Below, one piece after another: positions 12,591-24,090 of a DNA stretch of 64,000 nt (positions within the stretch are counted from its first letter, which is position 1; each line of letters starts with the position of its first letter). The position numbers and the translations under genes are program-made. This DNA comes from Sipunculus nudus (taxonomy: Eukaryota > Annelida > Sipuncula > Golfingiida > Sipunculidae), in assembly GCA_026874595.1 (NCBI GenBank), contig CM049312.1, positions 25,537,956-25,601,955 of the forward strand, read 5' to 3'. Under the pieces are notes generated by a model. It worked only from the letters and a program-made list of their open reading frames with translations, was not told where the DNA came from and searched no databases.

Positions 12591-14460
12591 TGTGTGCGTG
12601 TGTGTATATGTGTATGTATGTATAACAAAATAAGGATACTAATAAAATTATATAAAACATGTTTCATCGACTGATCACGGGTTTCTGGAACATTTGTAGC
12701 TATGGTTGTCATGAAAACCGGAGAACCCCCCCCCCCCCCTCAATCGTACTTCTATCTTGAACTATCAGCCACTTAAACATGCTATGAAAACTTAATTTCC
12801 AAGCACCATTTCCGAAAAAATACCACAAACAGTTCTAGTGACATATATATCCCATCACCATTACTGAAGCATTTCTGTTGTCAGATGACGGAAAACTTTT
12901 TTTGATGAGTCAGCTTAAGAAGAAACGATTTGGTGTTTTGGTGGTACTGTTGTGACAGCTATCTGTATGTGCGTGTGTGTGTGTACGTCAGACCTCCAAA
13001 CCAGATAGACTACGCCGCCAAACTAAACTTTGACACGTTTTCTCCCCCCCCCCCCCAAATGGCCTTCTAACAAATGATTATGCGCGTGCATGTCAGTGAC
13101 ATTTATGAGAAGGTGGCACATACTGCCCATAGTAAAACACATCATAGGTTGACTTGCGATCTCGTGTTTAGCACATGTATTGGTTAAGCTGAATGAATTA
13201 AAAAACGATTTACAAGAGTAACCGTTATATTTATGGAGACAAAGAATTACGATTAAATTTACATATTTTACTTGCATATATAATTTCTGGCCACCTGTAA
13301 GGTCTAACTGGCTTGCTTAAGCAGATGAAAAAAAGTAAGCTAAAATTTCAAATAAGTTTTGGTTAGTCTTGATACAAAATGTGATAATTCAAATAAATCG
13401 TGCCATTATGTATGGTAGACAGCACTTTGATCTTTTATAATTCAAGACCAACCTTTCGTATAATCCTGTTAGCTCACCAAATGAGACACCATAGACTGAT
13501 TTATTTCGCTACCATGTAATAAGAAAAGGCCATCCTTTACTTTTAAGTATTTTTTTCAGGAAGATTCTGAGTTCAGATGAACTGTATGTACTTTGGGCAC
13601 CACTATGAATCAGTGGTACAAGCCCAGTACAAGCCTAATAAGGGTTCTGAATTTTGAAATTATCCTTAGAATGGTATAAGGAATTATAATACACATGGAT
13701 ATACTAACCATAGCATATTTAAGTAGAAATAAGTATGCTATGGCATGCAAGCCTCCACGTGTGTGTGTGGGGGGGGGGGGGTGATGCTGACAAGGCTTTG
13801 TTTGTATTCACATATTCGGCCCATATTCACAGGTTCATTCGTGTATAATTATAAGGGAGAATATATTTGTGAAAATACTCCTGTGACGTTCCTGATTCGG
13901 GATTATGTGAAATCAAGATTCCCAAAATTCCTGATTGCGTGAGTTGTTGTAATCAATCACACAAAACACACATATACACGAACGGGAATGAACATATACC
14001 TCCTGGCGGGGATAACTGTAATTCATATGTGTATACTTATCATAACTTTTTCAATAAACGTACATGGATTATGTTTTGGCCATATATAAACTTATAAACA
14101 ACCGGGTTAAGCGACTCCTCGCCATATATTCCGAATAAATCAACTGCAAATCGATTAAAACGTAGCAAATGCAAAATATTGAATGGGAACGCTTGAAAGG
14201 TAAGGTTTGATTGATATATTTGATAATTGACATTGATGGATGTTATTGAAATTTTTAAGCTACAATTATAGATATTTTAAATCATTAAATGGACAAGTAG
14301 GATTGCTTTTGAATATCAATTAGAAAATAAAATGTATACATATTTGTATAACAGACAAGCTCCGTTTGATGACTGGTAAAAGTGTTTGATCCACATGAGT
14401 CACATAAAAAAAGCGAAACTCGACACTGATTACACTTTATTCTCAGAGTTGCCTGAGCAA
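12591..14460. other. intergenic, no gene seen
   Basis: AT-rich DNA with a poly-C run (12726-12739), a further C run near 13041-13053 and a poly-G run (13768-13781). No splice-linked coding signal was recognised. Confidence 0.4.
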
Positions 14461-14464
14461 CATC

Positions 14465-14770
14465 CAATGTAGCCCCAGTCTGTATACACACAGCAACATT
14501 CAGGGTATCTGCAGTCTGTATACACACCGCTACACACAGAGTAGCTCCAGTCTGTATACACACAGCCACACTCGGTGTAGCTCAAGTCTGTAAACACAGC
14601 CTGACACATAGTAACTCCAGTCTGTATACATAGCCACACACATAGTAGCTCCAGTCTGTATACGCACAGTAACACTCAGGGTAGCTCCAGTCTATACACA
14701 CACATCCACACTCAGTGTAGCTCCAGTCTGTATACCCACAGCCACACACAGTGTAGCTCCAGTCAAACTG
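14465..14770. repeat. minisatellite, about 36-bp unit, about 8-9 copies
   Basis: Tandem units built on GTAGCTCCAGTCTGTATACA occur every 34-38 bases. On the minus strand the unit reads roughly TDWSYTECGCVY, so long spurious ORFs appear. Unit lengths are not always multiples of three, and the reading frame changes between copies, which argues against a protein. Confidence 0.8.
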
Positions 14771-14799
14771 TATTCTTGCGACAGCCGCCTGATTACACG

Positions 14800-15075
14800 A
14801 AAACGTCCGCTTTAGTATGTCTGTTTCGGGGCCGGTGAAATCAGACCAACGAGTGCGCTTGTCGCAGGTTGAAAATTTGAAGATGGATGCACAATGCGAT
14901 ACCACGCTCTCATTGGTCCAATAATAATTTTTTGCTCAGTGCTCATCCTGGTGGTCATGCCCAGAGAACCTTGCCATACAAAACTGAGGTTAAAACAAAA
15001 AGGAGACTTTGGAGGACTGCAGTTTGTAACCGCTGCCAGAGGAGCGAAAATGACTTGCTGCATTCACGTTTGTTA
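14800..15075. mobile_element. dispersed foldback repeat family, copy 1
   Basis: Shares with 29010-29370 and 53085-53420 the words ATACCACGCT, TGCTC..TGCGC.CC TGGTG, CCCAGAGAACCTTGCCATA and GATGGATGCACAAT. It has no convincing ORF. It is interpreted as a dispersed non-coding mobile element, possibly MITE-like. Confidence 0.5.
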
Positions 15076-15876
15076 ACGGAACAATTTACCATATAACGAA
15101 CAGGTAACACACTATTTGAATGGTTTGGCAGATATGGACTGTATATATGAGCATCAACTTTGTTAAATCATTTTCAACACATGTTAGGTGCCTGTACATA
15201 CGTTGATCAGAATGTATTCTTTGGTTATACTGTTATATGCCTATATTTATGTCTGAACCTTGATGTCACAAACCATAAACAATAATCAGAGAGAAGACAA
15301 CTAATAGCTGTTTTATTGTGTTTGGTTGAGTGCTAAGTTAATATGACTCTCAGCATATTCACTCGATTAGCTATGAACCAATTTTCCTTAAAACTTAGGG
15401 TGGGGTAACCGTGGGTGCTTGAGCACTGATCCGGCAAAACTACAGCTGGAGTTTATTACTGACCAAGAATCACGGGAGAAGTAATAGGACTGCCAACGTA
15501 CTACTTACGAAACCGAAGCAGCTGAAAGGCTCTGAGTGAACAACGCGAGGTCTTAAAGCAGATAAACAGATGACTTCCATTATTAGAACTCTTTTTCTCT
15601 TTTTATTTTATAATATAATATTACTACTTTTCAATAATTGTTTTCCTCAAGCATAGTTATTAAATAAAAATAAATAAAGAAGTTTAAAAATCTTAAATTT
15701 AGATAAAATTGCTCTGACAAACTAACCCCTGTTGCATGCGACCACTATAAGATACATTGCTTTTATTATTTTGCACACATGTCAAGCACACCTAATATAG
15801 CATTGTTTCTACTTACTCAATAAAATAAATCGTGATCACGACAAACAGAGATGCGTCGTCTCTGATTACCGCGCCT
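15076..15876. other. intergenic; holds the 3' flank of the methyltransferase gene
   Basis: No gene was seen. The 3' UTR of the minus-strand methyltransferase lies here, with an AATAAA (plus-strand TTTATT) at 15772-15777, about 100 bases past the stop. Confidence 0.5.
15772..15777 (-). terminator. candidate poly(A) signal of methyltransferase gene
   Basis: AATAAA on the minus strand, about 100 bases downstream of the TGA at 15877-15879, which is a typical 3' UTR spacing. Confidence 0.45.
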
Positions 15877-16583
15877 TCATGCTTTATTCACGGAATAATT
15901 TTCATGAGATCTGTTTTGACCGAAAATGTTTATATTCTCATATAATGTGTTTTGTTGACATCCTTCATTTTGCCCTCTATTAACTATTCTGAAACCCTTT
16001 TTCCTAAAGAAGTCATGTATAGAATTAATCCATTTTTTAGGACCTTGGGTTTCTACTAAAAACACCTTTACTGGTATCGTCCAGTCCATTGTCTCGAGAA
16101 CTACCATTTCCGAGCCCTCCACATCAAGGCTGAAGAAATCAATGCGTGTTATCCCAGCCTCGCTAAGCAGCCTTCCCATCGGCATACAAGGCACTTCCAC
16201 GTTTTTATCAAGCTTTATATTCCAATGTTTAATTTGTTCTTCGCCCAAAAGCTCAATTCTTCCTCCGATCCCGATGACAGCATCTTTTGTAAATTTGACT
16301 TTCTTGACCCCTTCTTCACATATTGCCATGGTTCTAACAATCGACCTTGGTCGATTAAGCTTTAAGTTTTTATAGTGTTTCGGATCACCTTCAATTAGTA
16401 CTCCCGTCCACCCTAAGTAATCTTCAAAAAACTTTGTATTTGAGAAAAACACACCATCGATAGCGCCGATCTCTACATACGTACCGTTGCATACTATCGG
16501 CTTGGAGAAGTAGCGTTCAAATATTCTGAGGTCTTCACAACATTCTCCGGTACAACCAGTTTTCTTTTTGTCCAGTTTGCACT
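15877..16583 (-). CDS. methyltransferase exon 4: catalytic domain
   Basis: The 707-bp terminal exon starts after an acceptor TATGCAG and opens with CKLDKKKTGCTGECCEDL, a cysteine-rich lead-in. The whole FkbM domain follows. It contains the motif I loop (EIGAIDG), the acidic EGD and the DVEGSE motif, and ends YSVNKA then TGA. Confidence 0.87.
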
Positions 16584-19500
16584 CTGCATAAAATCAAACA
16601 AAAGTATTATTAAAAGCAGCCTATACTGATATTACACATTTAATAACCAAACATAATCCCTAGAACCTTTTATGAAATTAGGCCAAATAAGGCCGATATT
16701 ACAGCGCATATGATGTTCGTATTGTTTATATAAACATGCTTATATTATTTTCTAGGCTTACCAAAATAAAACAAATTCAAAAAGGGTATCAGATAAGCAA
16801 GGATGGCGTTTTGCAACAAGTATCCTTTCAACCTCCTCTAATAAGAAACCTACCAACTTAGGTTACATGTCTTTTTTTTTGTGAACACTGGTGTGTTTAC
16901 AAGCAGGTTGTTTGTACAGAAATTTATACATCCTTCACAGAGGCGATATAAGCACTTTTCTTAACAGGAATTATCCTTAGACCCTCAGAGATTCCCAGAA
17001 ATCACGTTTTCCTTTTTAAAAAGTAGATGAGATGGTGGATTTTAGGAAATATCAAGCAATATGGTTGAAACTGTACTCAGTTTAAATCGCTCTGGTAAAG
17101 CACATAACAGCTGTAGCTAGGTTTTCATAACGCACCATTAGGTCATTCTTTAATGTAGCCTACACTTTTCCCCCTCAACAGATTTCATCAGACTGACCCT
17201 TTGTTACTTTTTCAGCCTAGGAGGTGTTCAGGGAAAGAACAGTTTGTGCCAAGCTGCTTCATGTCGTTGTGATTCATGTTAGTCCTGTTTACTAACATTC
17301 TACACATAGAAGGTCTAACTATGAATATCAAGTATAAACCTCCTGTATAAATTCATTTACACGGCACGCTTTTACGCCGAAATCCAGTTATTGCGCCCGG
17401 GAATAGTGCATAACAATAATTAAAAGTCAGTGGGGAACAAATAGAGCATGCATTGCCAACACATTCCAAATATAACCGTTATAAAGATTATTATCGTCTA
17501 TTTGGTTAAAAAAATTCGTAAAACTTGAGGGGGGGGGGGCTATATTGCGGCGCGATGTCGTTTGGTAATGAACGTGGTTTTGGTTTGACGTTCGGGTCCA
17601 TGAGGTCTTCCATGTTTTTATACAGTGGTTGATCGAGGAATCTAGGTCAATGTCAGGACCACTGAAGTACCGTGCCGGGTGAATAAGTATTTGCAGGGTC
17701 ATATTATCTGCCTCACCAGATCTAGTCTAGGACTGAACGCTGACGTGCCTGAGTGTTAGGGGCGGAGTGGTTGTAAGACCTGTTTAGGTTCGGTTCTGGG
17801 CTACAACAGATCTTGACCCTGTGCAGAGGTTGACGTACTTATGTGTTATTAAGTGTTATTAAACCATTTCGGTAATGAGCGCTGAAGGTGTACAGTAAAA
17901 GAAATATCTAAGTACAAATAATACCTGGACTTTTGACTGTGGTCATTGTTCTCTGATTGTCCTTCGCCGGATCAGTTGGTACCGCATTTCTATCTGTATC
18001 ACAAAAATTAGCATATACTGATAACTAGGATAAGCCTTTTCATTCAATATATACTTATGTCACATGATGAATTTTGATACATTGCATGCCTATATAAACG
18101 TATACCTAATAATTCGTTTATAAATATATAGTAAATATTTAAGAATAAATACGTTTTAAATAAGTTAAAGTGGCATTTTTCATAAATGAGCATGATTTTT
18201 CATTGCAAGGCCATGTTATGGTATTTTTTTATATATAAAACGTGAATGGATGAAAGCATGCAGACTCAGGGGCGTATTTTTTAAAGGATATTTACAATTC
18301 GGGGTTGCAACAAAACGACGCCACTAGCTCCTCTGTGTTTGAGGCGCTAATGAAAGAAAATAATGTCGATGATTTGTTATTATTTTAATTTGTTCACGGG
18401 TCATCCAGTTGATCACACATGACACATTATTATACTTATTATAACGTTAAACGATTTTAGTCATAAATAAATGTGTTGATTAAGTGTTGATTATAGAGCC
18501 AGTTCACATACCAGGCATGTTGCTCATACATGGAATGTGGCGTTTTCTCATTAATATATTATGGTATCTTCCAATATTTTCGTCAAGAGCCAATGCATAT
18601 TTCTGCTCCGAACAGAGCCATGAATTAAACAGCGCACACGCCATCTGGTGGCCGTACCGCACACCTTCATAAATCAAGATTGTTCAAACCTTCAACCGGT
18701 GTTTCTTCTGTTTTTCAATCTTCAGGTATCATGTCACACATTCTCAAGTTCGGACATGGTCAGGCAGTGTGTTATGGTAACAAAGTATAAATCAGGTGGA
18801 GTTTGCCAGGATGGTTTCGCTCGAAAGTTGTGTGTTAAGTTAAAAAGGAACCAATAGCGTACGATAATACACATACAATGCAAAGGGTTATGTGCCTTTA
18901 ACTCATTCGGAACTTGGGGCTCAGTATTTCAAATATAAGAAATCTCAAGAATAAAGCTTACCTAGTCTTTTGCCTGTACTTGATGTTCTCTGACTGGCCT
19001 CCGCCGTATCAGCTGGGGATGCATTTCTATCTGTATTACAAACATGATCATATACTGATTTCCTATGTAGACGATATTTCAAGACGGTTCAGTGGAACCA
19101 CATCTTGGCTCGTACAATTGCCTGATGCCTAAATCTATTCAAAATACACAACGTATAATTATGTGTAAATTTTGATCTTATTTGTGTAAAATTAATGAAG
19201 TATATTCAAACGAAACCGGCCAGTCGATGGTAATATTAATTGGTCCCCACATCAGTCATCACAGTATTATATTTATATTATTATCTTATTTCATATGCAA
19301 GAAAAACTATACCAGAAAGGCTATACTATTACTTTTCCGGATAACTGAATAAATTAATTGTAATGTGATTAAAAAGGTCAAGCTAACCTTTATTTGTCAC
19401 GACACTGGACAAAGCATCTATGATTCTCCTGGAATCCCTTTGAGCTCCAGTGCTATAAATGTTCTTTATTCTGGAAGAACCTGTGTCCCATTTAGTATTT

Positions 19501-19616
19501 ATTCGATCCAACAGTTGGTCGTTCTTTACGACGATTATGCCGCATATTCCCACCAAAAGAAAAAATATGACACTTGCCCACTTAGTTGGATATTTGCTTG
19601 GCAGTCTCAAGTTCAT
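15877..19616 (-). CDS. FkbM-family methyltransferase, type II membrane protein (4 coding exons)
   Basis: Coding exons on the minus strand: 19616-19388, 19030-18962, 17993-17925, 16583-15877. Every intron is GT/AG and in phase 1. The sum is 1074 bp, giving 357 residues plus TGA. Residues 13-30 form one hydrophobic helix near the N-terminus (WASVIFFLLVGICGIIVV), so the protein should be type II and Golgi/ER-lumenal. A stem region (about 31-122) leads to a catalytic domain with the SAM-binding motif YVEIGAIDG (158-166), LIEGD (185-189) and IDFFSLDVEGSE (270-281). These are landmarks of Methyltransf_21 (FkbM). FkbM enzymes O-methylate small molecules or sugars; methylation of secreted-pathway glycans is inference, and the substrate is unknown. 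An upstream in-frame ATG at 19700 is possible, but 19616 gives the cleaner type II N-terminus. Convergent with the receptor gene. Confidence 0.85.
17925..17993 (-). CDS. methyltransferase exon 3: stem cassette copy 2
   Basis: A 69-bp symmetrical phase 1-1 exon encoding RNAVPTDPAKDNQRTMTTVK plus SP. It is a diverged duplicate of the exon at 18962-19030 (shared pattern DRNA.P.D.A...QRT..T.K). Acceptor ATACAG, donor GTATTA. Confidence 0.78.
18726..18857 (+). CDS. possible isolated cysteine-rich exon (in methyltransferase intron 2)
   Basis: After a good acceptor (pyrimidine tract, TCTTCAG) the plus strand reads VSCHTFSSSDMVRQC, then GGVCQDGFARKLCVKLKRNQ and TAG. Four cysteines and the acceptor look coding-like. 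No partner exon was found, the stretch lies on the opposite strand inside another gene's intron, and I recognise no family. Confidence 0.2.
   Translation, partial: VSCHTFSSSDMVRQCVMVTKYKSGGVCQDGFARKLCVKLKRNQ
18962..19030 (-). CDS. methyltransferase exon 2: stem cassette copy 1
   Basis: A 69-bp symmetrical phase 1-1 exon encoding RNASPADTAEASQRTSSTGK plus RL, rich in Ser, Thr and Ala as expected for an extended lumenal stem. Acceptor ATACAG, donor GTAAGC. It is a tandem duplicate of exon 3. Confidence 0.78.
   Translation of the reverse strand: MEMHPQLIRRRPVREHQVQAKD
19388..19616 (-). CDS. methyltransferase exon 1: cytoplasmic tail and membrane anchor
   Basis: Encodes a 12-residue basic cytoplasmic end (MNLRLPSKYPTK), the membrane helix, and the start of the stem up to SSVVTNK. 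It ends in phase 1 at a GTTAGC donor, and the next exon supplies the last two bases of an Asp codon. Confidence 0.8.
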
Positions 19617-19700
19617 CGTTATGTTTTTTTTACTGAAAATAAAAACACGTTGTTTTATGATAATTATACATGTTGGTCCTAATTCTCTCAGGAATGTCAT

Positions 19701-20468
19701 GTTTTTAATAGAAATCTTAAGAAATGAAAGTATTTCCCTAAATAATCGGAAATTTTTACCAAGATTTACTGAAGTAATTCAGGAGATGAATACAGATGAA
19801 TTTCTGGTCCAAAGAATCACGGGATACTTCAATAACTTTGTGTAATAGAGAGGTGTAGATGGTATTGGATGTATGGGTGGGTTTCTATTTAAGTGATTAC
19901 ACTGTTAACCATGATTTGCTCTATGTGAACAGAATTACTTATCAAGCAGTTGATCTCACACATAATATTGGTTTCCCAGATTTCTCTTCTGGATCAGTCT
20001 GGCCCATAAATGCAACGGATATTAATTTACAAGGACACAAGAAAAAAATTCCAAGGCAACTAGGGTGTGTACAACCGTTTGAATCTTAATAACTTCTACT
20101 TTTAAGATGTTGCCAAACAAGACGAAAGATGCCTTCTAAAGATGACCTATAATGGAAGCACACGACGAGGTAAACCTTAACAATACCAATCGCTGAATAC
20201 TTTAGCCTCCTGGGTGATGTTAAAACAGCGGCTTCATATTAATATAGTTCAGTACAAAAGTCGGGAAAGTGATTTTAGTATAATTTTTTATATTATGTTG
20301 AAAATAAAGGTACCTTACGGATACATACCATTTTCGAAAATACTAATAAAATATGAGACATCAAAGAGATAAGCATCCGTTTTTTGGAGAATGATTTTAA
20401 AATTAACAAAAATTATATTGGTTGGTTAATTAATATTAATGAATTTATAAATTTATAACATCTTCAGG

Positions 20469-20470
<2 letters not shown>
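19701..20470. other. intergenic 5' flank of the methyltransferase gene
   Basis: Should contain the methyltransferase promoter on the minus strand. Short ORFs on the plus strand overlap the gene or lack coding character. No TATA box was placed. Confidence 0.35.
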
Positions 20471-20471
<1 letters not shown>

Positions 20472-20530
<59 letters not shown>

Positions 20531-20630
20531 AAAGGGTATACACAGAAAAGTGGTTCACAGCCAGTGAACCACTTTTCTGTGTATACCTTTTCCATATATA
20601 AAACAATGAACCAGCATGGCTATTCATACA

Positions 20631-20678
<48 letters not shown>

Positions 20679-20700
20679 CATAAATGGTAATTTACCATCG
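20472..20700. repeat. (TA)n tracts flanking a near-perfect hairpin
   Basis: A (TA)n tract at about 20472-20528 is followed by an inverted repeat: left arm about 20524-20557, a 5-base spacer AGCCA, right arm about 20563-20596. The arms match over about 34 bases with one mismatch, e.g. GGTATACACAGAAAAGTGG on the left. A second (TA)n tract starts near 20634. Confidence 0.8.
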
Positions 20701-22218
20701 TGCTATTACTCCGTGTTCCACGCCGTATCAATAGTATCGGCACCAAGGCTATCTTCAGATAACTGACGCTCGTGGGGGACCTATCTATTACTGTTACTTT
20801 GTCTTCACACGGGTCGGTAGCTTCATGAAGCTGACGACCTAAGAACTTCGTAACAGCCCGAACTGTGCACAGCAAGCACAGCAAGAACGATAAATCGATA
20901 AACGCGGGGACTTAGCAAAATCACACTTTTCAGATTTGTAATTGTTCCTTGGAGCTAAGTTATATATACATTTCCAGTGCATTTGTTATGTCTAAAAGTA
21001 TTCTCATGTATGCAGTGGTTAAATCATACCAAGAAGTTATACTGATATAACGTAAATTATGTGCATCATATGTCCCATCCTTTGATCCAATAGCCGCATA
21101 GTACACCCCATCATAAACATCTTTAATAAAGAGATATTAATTATTTTTATAACTGAAAATAAAAATCATACAGTATGACAATGACGTTTCTATCTCAGTT
21201 ATAACTAAACGTCGTGTAGAACCGTATTCAACGTCTAACCTTTGAACATCGGTTTAAGAACTGCCTTTGTTTTAGGGAAAAACAATTTTGAACCGCTCCA
21301 AATATAAATATTCTGTTTGTGTAGTCTGATGTGGTCACTAACTAATCAACCCTCCGACCCCCTACCCCCCACACCCCTACCCCCCAACAGGAGCGCCACT
21401 AGGGTACCCTTAACAACGGTAAGGTGAATCGAAATTATACTGGACACTTCAATCTGGCACATAATATAGCAGATATGAATCAAATCGTTCTGAATATAAC
21501 GAGAAGAAAGGTTATTTTTTTAAATTGAAATTTTTTTTTCAGCTGTCTTTTAGAGTAGGTGGTTATTATGGTAGTTGTTAAGAAATATCCCTGTAAAAGT
21601 CCTGGCGGTTCAATATCTTCCGGGGATACCCAAACTCATAATATTGTATAAGATGTGTAACTAACATTCATATTTTCATCATGAATCCTTCCTTGAAATA
21701 AACCACTCGAGCCACACCCATTTACTTTCCCTTTTCCTTAGATACAAGTCAGCGTGACAACTAAAGTTTTATTCAAGAATAAGCAGTACATATTTCATAG
21801 GCCCCTAATCACTACACGTGGCGCCATCTACAAGCGAACATCATATAGCAATCGATCAGTATTTCTGCTAAATTTTTTAATGAGTGTTGCAGCGATAAAA
21901 GGAAACCGTTAAAAGAAAATGATATTTTGATCATGCGATCGGCCGACTTTGGGAAACATCAGTATGAAAATATATCCATTCAAGTCAGTATACTCAACTT
22001 ATTTATATTCAATGACGTATTTTTGATTTAGCAATTAAAGGGATCCTTTTTATTTGAAGGATACAGTGTTGTTTTTTTCTTTATTAACTTAATATTGGAA
22101 ACAAGAAATTTTAGTTGAACAGAAGTGATGCCATCTGCATGATATAAAATGATATATTAGTCATGTAATCAATATGTCTGCCAAAATTTGTAATGATTGA
22201 TGTAGTGATTCGTGAGAG
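20701..22218. other. intergenic, no gene seen
   Basis: AT-rich DNA with a C-rich patch near 21352-21390. No gene or repeat family was recognised. Confidence 0.4.
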
Positions 22219-22240
22219 GAAAGGATGGAGATTTTGCACC

Positions 22241-22432
22241 TTATGTGTAATCATTTGTTACTGGCTGTGTAACCCATACAGGAGTATCCAGCTTGGTTTC
22301 CCTAAATAAACAAGTCCAGTTGGTGAAAAGAAATCGTCTATATAAAATATATTTAGGACAACTAAGAAGAAAATGCCGGGCGTTCTCATCTTTCTCTTTA
22401 CACTGACATAAAGGAGTAACAATCATTCCCAT
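22241..22432 (-). pseudogene. LINE fragment, C-terminal Cys/His motif
   Basis: The minus strand reads PLCQCKEKDENARHFLLSC followed by PKY. This is the CxC..E...HFLL.CP.Y motif found downstream of the reverse transcriptase in many non-LTR retrotransposons. Only this C-terminal piece is present, ending in VTNDYT and a stop. It is probably a 5'-truncated copy. Confidence 0.6.
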
Positions 22433-22579
22433 TAAAAATAGGTATTGATTTAAGCAATGATTCTACGGATCAAACATAGATGCCGGGCAGCTTTTGGGCA
22501 CGTTTGTGCCCATGGTGTAAAAAAAACCCTCCCAAGCAAAAGCAAGCATTGTATTTTGGGACTTCAAAGGGACAACATC

Positions 22580-24090
22580 ATGAATGCCTAGGATGAACAA
22601 GATTTTTTCTTTGCCTTTTTGCTTGGTGCATACATCCAGGCTTTGTATCAGGAAGAACAAGGCAAGCAGCTGTTGCAGAGAGAGAATACCAGAGTCCAGC
22701 AGGCAGCGAGAAGGCGAAGAAATAAGATGAGGCCAAGATCCATTTGGGTTCGTAAATGGTTATCTGAACAAAGAAGGCAGCAGCTGGGTCACTATTCAAC
22801 ATTTATCTCTAGAGAGCTAGAGATGTCAACATCTATCAGAACTATCCGAGGATGCCTCCAGAGCTCTTTGATGAGATCCGGCTAAAGATAACACCAGCCA
22901 TCGAGAGACAAGACACGAAGTTCCGCTCTGCCGTACTACCAGGACTGAAGCTGTCTGTGGCTCTGAGACATCTTGCCGCTGGGGACTATTACTCATCACT
23001 CTCCTATGCGTTCCGGTGCAGCAAAACAGCCATCTACCATATGGTGCAAGAAGTGTGCAAGGCCATCGTTGAAGCCTACAAAGATGAAGTGTTTACTGTT
23101 CATGTTACTCCTGGTGACTGGACAGCCCTTGCCTAGGAGTTTAAAGGCAAGTAGAATGTGCCTCTTGCGGTGCGATCACTGGACGGGAAGCATACTGCCA
23201 TAAACAAGCGACCCAACACAGGCTCCTTGTACCATAACTACAAGGGGTTTTTCAGTATCCCTCGCCTTGGTGGATGCCCAGTATCGTTTCATATGGAATG
23301 AAGTTGTTGAAGTTGCTGAAAAAGGACACATGTCTGATGCCCAAATGTATAATGACTCAGAGCTCAGTGAACTTCTCGATGAAGGCCGGATAGGGTTGCC
23401 ACCACCATGCCCTTTGCCAAACGATGACCAGAACCAGGATATCCCTTACTTCATCCTTGGAGATGATGCATTTGCCTTAAGAAGATTCCTGATGAAGCCA
23501 TATGGGAGAAGAGCGGTGCCAAGAAAAAAAATCATCTTCAATTACCGCATCTCCCGTGGAAGACGTGTAGAGAATACATTTGGAATTCTCGCCAAACGAT
23601 TCAGATGTTTCCTTGGAACTTTGGAACAGGGACCAGACACAGATTAGTCTAATTATGTTACTTCACGAGTTTCTTCATAAATACCTGTAATAATATTTGT
23701 AGTACATTTTTAGGATATGTGTAAATAAAGATATTGATTATGGATATTTGTAATGTACTGAATATAACTATTTTCAGCATGTATGATACATGAATTTCAA
23801 TTTACATTACAGTGCAATCCATCATTGAGGCTGCTGTCGTGCTCCACAATCTCCTGAAGAGAAGGGTTCCAGTCATCCCAGTGAACGAGGTGGACCATGA
23901 GGATGGGGAACACAATCTTGTCCCTGGCACCTGGAGAGATGAGGTCCAGTGGCCAGACGTGAATCCACCACCAGACGGAAAGAACAGAGACACTCTGGAT
24001 GCGAAGCAACAACGGGAGTACCTTTAAAGTTACTTCATCTCCCCTGATGGTGCAGGACAGAATGATCACTCCCAAGTGAAAGACACTTGA
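22580..24090 (+). pseudogene. Harbinger (PIF/HARBI1-like) transposase, frameshifted
   Basis: Several plus-strand frames make one decayed DDE nuclease. The N-terminal part has RPRSIWVRKWLSEQRRQQLG. After a frameshift near 22830-22850 comes MPPELFDEIRLKITPAIERQ and DYYSSLSYAFRCSKTAIYHM. An in-frame stop (near 23133) and the LDGKHTAIN block with [13 protein letters not shown] follow. A further frameshift near 23250 leads to [13 protein letters not shown], the [20 protein letters not shown] block and [16 protein letters not shown]. The candidate DDE residues (LDGKH, GDDAF, VENTFG) can still be seen. The C-terminus (IIEAAVVLHNLLKRR) resumes at 23814 after a TTACAG, possibly an intron or insertion. 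It cannot encode a functional protein as read. Confidence 0.85.

Noticed and set aside
14285-14905. Three overlapping minus-strand ORFs rich in Cys, Tyr and Trp
   Set aside because: They are translations of the 36-bp minisatellite; the frame shifts between copies and there is no start or splice context.
16142-16375. Plus-strand 77-codon ORF
   Set aside because: Antisense shadow of the FkbM catalytic exon.
19365-19845. Plus-strand ORFs of 105 and 128 codons
   Set aside because: They lie antisense to methyltransferase exon 1, whose minus-strand reading has a membrane anchor and a matching splice phase.
22452-22560. 5' inverted terminus for the Harbinger element
   Set aside because: Compared with the 3' side near 27200-27250 and found no convincing inverted match, so no boundary is claimed.
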